Shown piece after piece: positions 1 through 5,298 of a stretch of 6,604 nucleotides of DNA (within the stretch, counting starts at the first letter, position 1; each line of letters opens with the position of its first letter). The DNA lies in NCBI GenBank assembly GCA_023144675.1, contig JAGLFE010000235.1, forward strand, positions 1 through 6,604, written 5' to 3'. Under the pieces are notes generated by a model. The model was not told where the DNA came from and did not search any database. It saw nothing but the letters and a program-made list of their open reading frames with translations. A program made the position numbers and the translations under genes. The stretch is from Thiomargarita sp. Lineage in GTDB: Bacteria; Pseudomonadota; Gammaproteobacteria; Beggiatoales; Beggiatoaceae.

Positions 1-1169
1 ACTAGAAAATCGGCTAATTCTGGAATATCTTCAATTCGTTCCCGTAATGGCGGTAATATTATTGGCATTACATTGAGGCGATAATATAAATCTTCACGAA
101 AAAAACCTTGTTCAACCTTAGTTTCTAAATCAACATTGCTGGCGGTAATAATACGAACATCTACTTTTAAAGTTCGATTCCCACCGACCCGCTCAAATTC
201 GCCTTCTTGAAGTACTCGCAACAATTTTGCCTGAAAAGCTGGTGGAATATCTCCAATTTCATCTAAAAATAAAGTTCCACCATGCGCACGCTCAAACCGT
301 CCTTTATGTTGATTAATCGCTCCACTAAAAGCACCCTTTTCATGCCCAAATAATTCGGATTCTAGTAAATTATCAGGCAAAGCTGCACAGTTGACTTTGA
401 TAAAATCATTGCTATTACGTGGTGAGTTATAGTGAATGGCATTAGCAATCAATTCCTTGCCAGTTCCCGATTCCCCACGAATTAAAACGGTGGTATTCCA
501 TTTAGCCACTTGTCGCACCAATTCAAACACTTTTTTCATTGGAGTGCTATGACCGATAATATTAGTAAATCCATATTGACCACGCACTACTCGGCGTAAA
601 TGATCTCGTTCATCAGCTAATTCACGCTGTTGTTGCTCAATTTTATTGGCTAAACGCACGGTTTGTCCGATAAGTTGCGCTACCATTTCCATAAAACGAG
701 TTCTATCTGGCAGTAAATTTTTATTTACCTGGGTAGGTTGGGCAGTAAATACGCCAATTAATACATCTTGATTAATAATAATAGGCACTCCAATAAAAGG
801 TAATTTTAAATCGTAGAGTCCTAAACGATTCAAGAAACGAGAATCATTGGCAATATGTTCCAAAACAATCGTTTTACCAGTTTTCATAATAGTTCCAATA
901 ATTCCTTCCCCAGAACGATAATAAACTGTATCAAATAATAACTGTTTATCATTAGAATAAATCGAACAAATCGATAAATTACCCATTTCATCCCGCAAAG
1001 TAACCATGCCATATTGCATATCAACAGTATCATGTAACACCTGTAACACCGCCTGTAAAGTATCTTGCAATTTTATAGAACTATTTAATATTTTTCCCAT
1101 TGCAAATAAGGCATTTAATTCAGCTTCAATTAAAATAGTCCTAGTTATATTTAAATTCGCCGAAGACAT
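1..1169 (-). CDS. nifA: NifA, sigma-54-dependent activator of nitrogen fixation genes (3' end outside window)
   Basis: The product activates sigma-54 RNA polymerase at nif promoters by ATP hydrolysis. The 389 visible residues give a GAF domain (about 20-175), a linker helix rich in Q, E and R (about 175-195), and most of the AAA+ domain. Walker A is GESGTGKE (232-239), Walker B lies in GGTLFLDEIGD (297-307), and the arginine-finger region is FREDLYYRLNVMP (357-369). From memory, the stretch YGF...VAKWNTTVLIRGESGTGKELIANAIHYNSPR and the GAF motif RSGEGIIG closely match Azotobacter and Klebsiella NifA. The sigma-54 contact loop reads GAFSGA (279-284) instead of the usual GAFTGA. The gene is cut by the window edge in the late AAA+ domain, so the helix-turn-helix and any interdomain cysteines cannot be judged. 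I chose the ATG at 1169 because it lies 1 nt after the stop of the upstream gene, which suggests translational coupling; no clear Shine-Dalgarno is seen. An alternative ATG at codon 24 would trim the GAF edge. Confidence 0.93.
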   Translation of the reverse strand, partial: MSSANLNITRTILIEAELNALFAMGKILNSSIKLQDTLQAVLQVLHDTVDMQYGMVTLRDEMGNLSICSIYSNDKQLLFDTVYYRSGEGIIGTIMKTGKTIVLEHIANDSRFLNRLGLYDLKLPFIGVPIIINQDVLIGVFTAQPTQVNKNLLPDRTRFMEMVAQLIGQTVRLANKIEQQQRELADERDHLRRVVRGQYGFTNIIGHSTPMKKVFELVRQVAKWNTTVLIRGESGTGKELIANAIHYNSPRNSNDFIKVNCAALPDNLLESELFGHEKGAFSGAINQHKGRFERAHGGTLFLDEIGDIPPAFQAKLLRVLQEGEFERVGGNRTLKVDVRIITASNVDLETKVEQGFFREDLYYRLNVMPIILPPLRERIEDIPELADFL

Positions 1170-1170
1170 A

Positions 1171-1743
1171 TTAAATATCGTTAGTTAATTCAAAGTAACC
1201 ACTAATAATAAGGGTAAATCTCGGTGCTCGGTTTTCGTTACGTATTTCTAAGCGTTCTATGATTACAAAAAAAGGCGATTTAGCCGTTGCCAATAATAGT
1301 GAACTAAGTTGTTTTATAATAAAATTAGCATCTAAGCGTGCAGTTACTTTAGTTAAATCGGGTTCATTTGGTACAGCAGAAGAAGATTCAATGCGTAAAT
1401 AGGCTTTTTCCATTTTAGTTTTAGCAATTTCCATATCCAGCCATTTTTGAAAAGTAGCTTGAGCTAAACCTTGCGTACTTGCTTGCCAAAATTTGGTTTC
1501 TAAGGTATCACGTAGAATTTTTGCTTTAGTAGCCCGTTCCACCCATTCATCTTGTTTAGCAATGTCTTGTAATTGGGCTAAACGTTCTAATTCATTTTGG
1601 TGATTTTGATAAAGCTGAGTTTTGTAATCATTTAAAGTGAATAAAAAATAACTTAATAACAAAGCAATAATTATCCAAATGCCAAATCTTAAACGCTCAT
1701 TATTCTTAAATTCTTTAATTGCCGCCGCAATTTCTGTTTGCAT
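1171..1743 (-). CDS. Single-pass inner-membrane protein, GspM/PilO-like architecture, upstream of nifA
   Basis: I do not recognise this 190-residue protein by name. It has a short charged cytoplasmic N-terminus (1-20), one transmembrane helix (about 21-37, GIWIIIALLLSYFLFTL), a charged helix likely to form a coiled coil (about 40-95), and a C-terminal domain (about 110-190) with alternating beta-like segments ending in FTLIISGYFEL. This build, a bitopic protein with periplasmic coiled coil and small alpha/beta domain, is shared by GspM and PilO of type II secretion and type IV pilus platforms. The resemblance is in architecture and in the closing strand pattern, not in a diagnostic motif. AAGG sits 7 nt before the ATG at 1743, supporting this start. 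The gene is 1 nt from nifA and probably co-transcribed with it. No other secretion or pilus gene is visible, so the functional link to NifA is open. Confidence 0.75.
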   Translation of the reverse strand: MQTEIAAAIKEFKNNERLRFGIWIIIALLLSYFLFTLNDYKTQLYQNHQNELERLAQLQDIAKQDEWVERATKAKILRDTLETKFWQASTQGLAQATFQKWLDMEIAKTKMEKAYLRIESSSAVPNEPDLTKVTARLDANFIIKQLSSLLLATAKSPFFVIIERLEIRNENRAPRFTLIISGYFELTNDI

Positions 1744-1987
1744 TATTAAACCTTGAAATAGTAAACATGCTAAAATAAAACCATATTTTGATAAACAATG
1801 TAAATACTAGCTTAATTTATTTATTAGTTTAGAATAAATATTATACTACTTAAATAAGTATTTTAATTTACAAAGGAAAAATATAATTGTTGCAAAATAA
1901 AAAAATTACGCATTAAAAGTAAATCTTTATAATTCAAAGTTACTGATAAATAATTCTTAAAACTAAATCCTTCAAATTACAATTAAT
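1744..1987. promoter_or_regulatory. Divergent intergenic region with candidate promoters
   Basis: This 244-bp, very AT-rich gap separates the nifA unit (minus) from the cNMP-rhodanese gene (plus), so both should be transcribed from it. On the plus strand a perfect TATAAT lies at 1928-1933 with a weak -35 (ATTACG, 1905-1910, 17-bp spacer), giving a leader of about 50 nt. Another TATAAT is at 1882-1887 without a convincing -35. On the minus strand TATAAT reads from 1845 to 1840, also without a good -35. In sequence this AT-rich, isolated hexamers are weak evidence. I saw no sigma-54 promoter (TGGCAC-N5-TTGC) and no NifA enhancer site (TGT-N10-ACA). Confidence 0.4.
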
Positions 1988-3079
1988 ATGAAACTTAATA
2001 ATAATCAAGAAATCATTCACTATTTACACCGCCATTATTACCCAATTTGTCGCTTATCCACCGCCCGTTTAAAAGAAGCTGAAGATTTATCTCGCATTTT
2101 TAAGCTTAAACCGAATGAAAATGTTGAATTAAGTATAGAATTTGGCGACTATTTTTATCTTGTTACTGGTCGTATTCAGATGGTGGTTGATAATGTTGAA
2201 AAGACTATTATTCATGCTAATAAAATAGTTGGTAAGCCAATTAGTATTCCAAATGATGCAAGTACTATTAAATTTAAGGTGTTAGAAAATAGTATTATTT
2301 GTAATATCAAGAATGATGTGGTTGACCATCTGTTATCTTGGGATGGGATTATTGCCACGCATAGTTACGAAATCCATCCTGACCTAGCTGAAATTATTGA
2401 TAATATTAGAAATTCCTTAGCTTTTCAACGGTTGCCATTAGAATGTGTCATCGGGGCTTTCAAATGTATGAAAACGGTTAAAGTTAAAACTGGTGATGAA
2501 ATTATACGTCAAGGGGATCAAGGAGAGAGATTTTACCTAATTAAATCGGGTCGAGCTGAAGTGTGGGTGTTAGAAGAATTTGAAGATAAACCTGAAAAAG
2601 TAAGCGAATTGGGAGAAAATGATTCATTTGGAGAACAAGCCTTATTGGCAGATCAACCTCGTAGTGCTACGGTGAAAATGATTGAGGACGGGGAATTATT
2701 AGCTTTGGAAAAACCTGATTTTTTAAAATTTTTCTCCAAAACTATGGTGCGGGAAGTTGATGTTAATGTTGCTAAAGCGATGATAGATAGCGGTTATGAG
2801 CTAATTGATGTGCGTTTTGAAGAAGAATATGAAGCCCTTTATATTCCAGCAGCGAGTTTAATCCCATTAAATGTTTTTCGTGAAGGTATGGAAACTTTAG
2901 CCAAAAATAAACAATATGTTATACATTGTCGTAGTGGCAAACGAAGCCGTGTAGCTGCATTGTTGATGTCTGAACAGGGATTTGATGCTGTTTCTATGCA
3001 GGGCGGAATCATAAAATGGCCTTTTGAAAAGAAGGGGCTTAGTATGAAAACAAGTTCAATTCCAAATAAATATTTATAA
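1988..3079 (+). CDS. Cyclic-nucleotide-binding (two domains) and rhodanese fusion protein
   Basis: This 363-residue soluble protein has no signal peptide or membrane helix. Residues about 20-125 look like a degenerate cNMP-binding beta-barrel: the strand pattern is there (YFYLVTGRIQMVVD, 55-68) but the phosphate-binding cassette is missing. Residues about 145-253 form a well-kept cNMP-binding domain, with IIRQGDQGERFYLIKSGRAEV (172-192) and a cassette reading FGEQALLADQPRSAT (214-228), whose Glu216 and Arg225 are the family's ribose and cyclic-phosphate contacts. Residues about 256-350 are a rhodanese domain with LIDVR (272-276) and an active-site loop CRSGKR, so Cys314 can carry a persulfide. 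The usual GHIPGA motif is eroded to ALYIPAA. A cNMP-controlled sulfurtransferase or sulfide sensor is an inference. There is no DNA-binding domain, so it is not a CRP-type regulator. No clear Shine-Dalgarno precedes the ATG, and no in-frame alternative gives both barrels. Confidence 0.9.
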   Translation: MKLNNNQEIIHYLHRHYYPICRLSTARLKEAEDLSRIFKLKPNENVELSIEFGDYFYLVTGRIQMVVDNVEKTIIHANKIVGKPISIPNDASTIKFKVLENSIICNIKNDVVDHLLSWDGIIATHSYEIHPDLAEIIDNIRNSLAFQRLPLECVIGAFKCMKTVKVKTGDEIIRQGDQGERFYLIKSGRAEVWVLEEFEDKPEKVSELGENDSFGEQALLADQPRSATVKMIEDGELLALEKPDFLKFFSKTMVREVDVNVAKAMIDSGYELIDVRFEEEYEALYIPAASLIPLNVFREGMETLAKNKQYVIHCRSGKRSRVAALLMSEQGFDAVSMQGGIIKWPFEKKGLSMKTSSIPNKYL

Positions 3080-3150
3080 AAATTCTGCAAAAGTATGAAA
3101 ACACCTAAATAATACCTCAATAAAGTGTTTAAAACTTAAATTTAATCGGG

Positions 3151-3179
3151 TTGACATTAATAAAGTTTAAACGTAACTA
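3151..3179 (+). promoter_or_regulatory. Candidate promoter for the DUF4389 gene, overlapping a repeat end
   Basis: A perfect -35 hexamer TTGACA lies at 3151-3156. Seventeen bases later the sequence is TAACTA (3174-3179), a poor -10 that falls inside the terminal-repeat motif starting at 3173. If used, the transcript would start in the repeat and read through the duplicated start region. The -10 match is weak, so this is tentative. Confidence 0.3.
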
Positions 3180-3187
3180 TTTACCAA
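3173..3187 (+). repeat. Solo copy of the MITE terminal-repeat motif
   Basis: GTAACTATTTACCAA is identical to the inner 15 bp of the 17-bp terminal repeat at 5022-5038. It is followed, as there, by a G and then AAATAC a few bases on. AAAGTTTAA lies just before it (3162-3170), and the same 9-mer flanks the right terminal repeat at 5126-5134 and 5152-5160. No matching right end is found before or inside the next gene, so this is a decayed or rearranged copy. Confidence 0.75.
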
Positions 3188-3191
3188 GAAA

Positions 3192-3236
3192 TACATTTTA
3201 CCCGACTTAATTCAATATGTTAATCCAACTACCAGA
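3192..3236 (+). repeat. Direct repeat copy 1 (45 bp), duplicate of the DUF4389 gene start
   Basis: This stretch matches 3266-3310 at 44 of 45 positions; the only difference is C3213 versus T3287. It includes a copy of the leader and first codons of the DUF4389 gene. Here the ATG at 3217 reads MLIQLPE and then hits TGA at 3238-3240, so it is a dead-end decoy start. The repeat period is 74 bp. Confidence 0.92.
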
Positions 3237-3238
3237 GT

Positions 3239-3264
3239 GATGCGCTTCGTTCTTCAGCAGCATC
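3239..3264. repeat. Bulged palindrome (dispersed hairpin repeat, copy A)
   Basis: GATGC then GCT (3239-3246) pairs with AGC, one bulged A, then GCATC (3256-3264), leaving a 9-nt loop. The 36 bp at 3238-3273 recur in inverted orientation at 5067-5102 with two differences, both in the loop. The hairpin lies between the two copies of the 45-bp direct repeat. This is REP/MITE-like intergenic DNA; the tail is not a clean T-run, so I do not call it a terminator. Confidence 0.8.
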
Positions 3265-3265
3265 C

Positions 3266-3310
3266 TACATTTTACCCGACTTAATTTAATATGTTAATCC
3301 AACTACCAGA
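3266..3310 (+). repeat. Direct repeat copy 2 (45 bp), across the DUF4389 start codon
   Basis: This is the second copy of the repeat at 3192-3236. It covers the 25 bp before the start codon and the first 20 bp of the DUF4389 coding region, so this copy is the functional one. Its first bases (TACATTTT) also belong to the hairpin repeat, since the same tail is seen with the hairpin at 5067-5102. The duplication is therefore tied to the hairpin element. Confidence 0.92.
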
Positions 3311-3644
3311 ACACATTAGAAAAAATGCTACCGAACCAAAGATTTGGATACGGGGATTTTTTATGCTAATTTACGCTATGATTTATAATCTTGCTCAATG
3401 TGCTATTATGGGAATAGTATTTTTTCAATTTGGGGCAACAGTATTGACAGGAAAACCTCATCATCGTCTTACAGTATTTGGGGAAAGTTTAAGTATTTAT
3501 ATTGCACAAATACTGAATTATTTATTTTATAGTACCGAAAAAAAGCCTTTTCCACTCAGTAGCTGGCCAAAATTGGTCGAAAAGAAAGACTCGGAAGCAT
3601 TAGAATTAACTGAACCAGAACCACCAATTAAGAAGCAGGATTAA
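3291..3644 (+). CDS. DUF4389 family membrane protein
   Basis: This 117-residue protein matches the DUF4389 family pattern. It has an N-terminal amphipathic segment, then KIWIRGFFMLIYAMIYNLAQ (17-36) opening a hydrophobic stretch (about 22-50) of one long or two short membrane helices. The signature block follows at 52-93: LTGKPHHRL, FGESLSIYIAQILNYLFYST and KPFPLSSWP. The C-terminus is polar and acidic. The family is common in Proteobacteria and its function is unknown. The start codon sits in a 45-bp direct repeat and has no Shine-Dalgarno; an upstream duplicate ATG is closed by a stop after seven codons. The gene converges on the ATPase C-subunit gene with only 21 bp between the stops and no room for a separate hairpin terminator. 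Confidence 0.88.
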   Translation: MLIQLPEHIRKNATEPKIWIRGFFMLIYAMIYNLAQCAIMGIVFFQFGATVLTGKPHHRLTVFGESLSIYIAQILNYLFYSTEKKPFPLSSWPKLVEKKDSEALELTEPEPPIKKQD

Positions 3645-3665
3645 TCACTATTTTTGTAAAATTCT

Positions 3666-4682
3666 TCAAACCATAAAACTTGCAGAAGCTTCAATCGCTG
3701 ATAAAATATGTTGTGGTTTAAGATTTAAACGTTTTCCCTTCACAATAGCTATTATTTGACGCATTTCCATTTCTCGTAACAATACATAAGCAAATATTTT
3801 AGCCAAAGTAAAGTTACGCAACTTCAAAGTAACATAAGCAACCTGTTTAACTTCCTGCATTAAACGTTGATCAACTGCAAAAATCGTATCAGTATCTTTT
3901 AATAAACCTAATAACGGTTCTGGCAAATTTTCTAATACTTCTGGTAAAGAATTCAATTCAGCTAATTTTTGTAATACTGCCCGATTTAAACGATAAGGCG
4001 TAGGCACAAGCAAATAATAAGTTTCCGCCGCTGATAAGTTGTAAACAAATCGATAACGCAATAACCAAAGTAAATTTAAACGGTCGATAAAAATACTAAT
4101 TAGCGGTAATAAATAATAATATTGCGTATTATCTAGGGTACGTACTTTTTGCACCAAACCCAGTAAATAATGCCGATCAATTGCTGCATCTAAAGAATAA
4201 AGTTGATGTTCTTTTTCATAAACTCGTCTTACTTGGCGGGCAATAGGACTATAATGGCTATTTTCTAATTCACGCAACAATTCATTTACATCTTCAGTGC
4301 GTAATAATTTTTCAATCGGTAGAATAGTTAATGGTTTCAAGTCTAATAGTTGTTCTGAGATGGTTTTGGTTTCTAATTTAGAAATTTTACCCCGCACGAT
4401 AGTTTTAATATTAGCAATATCATGTTTGCGAAACCAATACATTAATAAATCATAATTAATACCAGATAATGGACGGGTCAAGATTTTAAAATCCAGCAAC
4501 ATTTTTATTAACCAAACACGTTCCAAATTTGCTGAATCTATATTTTCCCACTCGTTATCATCATAATTTGTTAAGGCGATGTTGCCAAGCGGTTGATTCA
4601 ATAATGCTGTTAGTTGTTTGTCGGAAAATAAACGTCCCGCTAAGATTGAAACCCGTGTATTTACATAAGCATATTCTATCAT
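3666..4682 (-). CDS. V/A-type ATPase subunit C (AC39/d-type central-stalk cap)
   Basis: Subunit C is the funnel-shaped protein joining the rotor ring to the central stalk of V/A-type ATPases. The 338 residues, near the usual length, are almost all helix with no membrane segment. Family features include YAYVNTRVSILAGRLFS (4-20), HDIANIKTIVRGK (87-99), FIDRLNLLWLLRYRF (198-212) and a C-terminal LAKIFAYVLLREMEMRQIIAIVKGK block (293-317). The two [IV]xxIV[RK]GK motifs reflect the family's internal helical repeats. The ATG at 4682 overlaps the stop of the upstream G/H-like gene in an ATGA arrangement, so translation is likely coupled. No A, B, D, E, F, I or K subunit is seen nearby, although such genes usually sit together. 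The enzyme may pump H+ or Na+; these subunits do not show which. Confidence 0.88.
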   Translation of the reverse strand: MIEYAYVNTRVSILAGRLFSDKQLTALLNQPLGNIALTNYDDNEWENIDSANLERVWLIKMLLDFKILTRPLSGINYDLLMYWFRKHDIANIKTIVRGKISKLETKTISEQLLDLKPLTILPIEKLLRTEDVNELLRELENSHYSPIARQVRRVYEKEHQLYSLDAAIDRHYLLGLVQKVRTLDNTQYYYLLPLISIFIDRLNLLWLLRYRFVYNLSAAETYYLLVPTPYRLNRAVLQKLAELNSLPEVLENLPEPLLGLLKDTDTIFAVDQRLMQEVKQVAYVTLKLRNFTLAKIFAYVLLREMEMRQIIAIVKGKRLNLKPQHILSAIEASASFMV

Positions 4683-5002
4683 TGCGGTTGCCCTATTTGC
4701 ATAAGTAGTTGAATACTTGCATCTAGGGCTTTTTGTTCATTATCTGTAGCAAGTTTGCGTAAGTTTTCTTTACGTTCTTCGTAACGTTTTTTTAATTCAG
4801 CAATGGTTTGAATCGCACGCTGGTTAGATTTTTCTAAAAAGTCAGTATGTAAATTTGGAATTTTAGTTTTGAATTCTTCTTCCATTTGCTGTGTTTCTTG
4901 TAAGGTATTATTAATAATTCGTTCACGTTCTGATTTTGCTTCAGCAACTAATTGTTCTGCTTCTATTTCAACAGCTAATAAGCGTTTTAAAGTATCTTCC
5001 AT
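4679..5002 (-). CDS. V/A-type ATPase subunit G/H-like peripheral-stalk protein
   Basis: This 107-residue protein is highly charged and almost wholly helical, with heptad-like spacing throughout (about 4-100). Its start, MEDTLKRLLAVEIEAEQLVAEAKSERERIINNT, has the E/A/K-rich coiled-coil pattern of V/A-ATPase subunit G (archaeal AhaH), which pairs with subunit E as the peripheral stalk. Length and its place directly upstream of subunit C support this; a short E-like subunit is the alternative. I start at the ATG at 5002 because AGGA lies 8 nt before it. The frame stays open to an upstream TTG at 5038, but that would place the start within a transposon terminal repeat and add a non-family extension. 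The stop overlaps the subunit C start by 4 nt. Confidence 0.8.
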   Translation of the reverse strand: MEDTLKRLLAVEIEAEQLVAEAKSERERIINNTLQETQQMEEEFKTKIPNLHTDFLEKSNQRAIQTIAELKKRYEERKENLRKLATDNEQKALDASIQLLMQIGQPQ

Positions 5003-5010
5003 GTTTATAT

Positions 5011-5014
5011 TCCT
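5011..5014 (-). promoter_or_regulatory. Ribosome binding site deciding the G/H-subunit start
   Basis: On the minus strand AGGA lies 8 nt before the ATG at 5002. It favours this ATG over the longer TTG reading that begins within the repeat end at 5038. Confidence 0.65.
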
Positions 5015-5021
5015 AAAAAAG

Positions 5022-5151
5022 TTGTAACTATTTACCAAGTTAAGAAATACGTATAAAATTAAGTAAAAAATGTAGGATGCTGCTGAGGAATGAAGCGCAT
5101 CAATCGTGTTAAAATTTTCGCATTTAAAGTTTAATTGGTAAATAGTTACAA
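5022..5151. mobile_element. MITE-like non-autonomous element, 130 bp, with perfect 17-bp inverted ends
   Basis: The ends are TTGTAACTATTTACCAA (5022-5038) and its exact reverse complement (5135-5151). The interior is AT-rich, codes for nothing, and carries the bulged hairpin at 5076-5101. AAAG directly flanks both sides (5018-5021 and 5152-5155), a possible 4-bp target duplication, although the local sequence is A-rich. AAAGTTTAA occurs on both sides of the right end. A related fragment is at 3173-3273. No transposase is present, so movement would need an enzyme encoded elsewhere; I cannot name the IS family. The element fills most of the promoter space of the ATPase G-C unit. A weak minus-strand promoter in its right end (TTGTAA, 17 bp, TTTAAA; 5151-5123) could drive that unit. 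Confidence 0.75.
5076..5101. repeat. Bulged palindrome (dispersed hairpin repeat, copy B)
   Basis: GATGC, a bulged T, and GCT (5076-5084) pair with AGC-GCATC (5094-5101) around a 9-nt loop. It is the same structure as copy A at 3239-3264, in opposite orientation, with both sequence differences confined to the loop. The stem and its single bulge are unchanged between copies. Confidence 0.8.
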
Positions 5152-5189
5152 AAAGTTTAATTTATTTAAGCTTTGAAAACTTTATTTTT

Positions 5190-5219
5190 TTGAGCCTATT
5201 CCAATATATATTATATAAT
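5190..5219 (+). promoter_or_regulatory. Sigma-70-type promoter for the TPR-kinase gene
   Basis: TTGAGC (5190-5195) and a perfect TATAAT (5214-5219) are separated by 18 bp. Transcription would start near 5226 and give a leader of about 73 nt. It is the best promoter in the window, and it lies just outside the MITE. Confidence 0.6.
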
Positions 5220-5227
5220 GATTTTTT

Positions 5228-5257
5228 CACTTTTTCAAGTTTTTTTGAGGAAGAGTG
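5228..5257 (+). other. Possible leader hairpin upstream of the TPR-kinase gene
   Basis: CACTTTTTC (5228-5236) can pair with GGAAGAGTG (5249-5257) over nine pairs, including two G-U, with a 12-nt loop. It would sit at the very 5' end of the predicted transcript, where such stems often protect mRNA. It is low-complexity sequence and could be chance. Confidence 0.3.
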
Positions 5258-5284
5258 AGTAATTACCATAAAAAAACGGTTGCT

Positions 5285-5290
5285 AGAAGG
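5285..5290 (+). promoter_or_regulatory. Ribosome binding site of the TPR-kinase gene
   Basis: AGAAGG lies 8 nt before the ATG at 5299. It is a good Shine-Dalgarno and fixes the start of the long partial reading frame. Confidence 0.75.
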
Positions 5291-5298
5291 AAAAATTT

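Noticed and set aside
1006..1188. Small plus-strand reading frame opposite nifA and the end of the membrane-protein gene
   Set aside because: It lies antisense to the conserved NifA GAF domain, has no Shine-Dalgarno and no family resemblance; it is a shadow.
1788..1801. FNR-like site (TTGAT-N4-AATGT)
   Set aside because: Only the first half matches TTGAT-N4-ATCAA; half-sites are expected by chance in AT-rich DNA.
1744..1987. Sigma-54 promoter or NifA binding site in the divergent region
   Set aside because: No GG-N10-GC promoter core and no TGT-N10-ACA site could be found on either strand.
2839..3120. 93-codon minus-strand frame opposite the rhodanese domain
   Set aside because: It is antisense to a conserved catalytic domain, and its composition follows from the opposite strand.
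3124..3138. Possible terminator hairpin after the cNMP-rhodanese gene (AAGTGTTTAAAACTT)
   Set aside because: The stem is short and A/T only, the pairing leaves no proper loop, and no T-run follows.
3142..3210. Inverted TTAATCGGG / CCCGACTTAA pair
   Set aside because: The arms are imperfect and 50 bp apart; it is not convincing as a terminator or operator, though it may be part of the repeat.
5003..5038. N-terminal extension of the ATPase G/H subunit from a TTG start at 5038
   Set aside because: The extra 12 codons come from the MITE end and its flank, while a good AGGA-ATG start exists at 5002.
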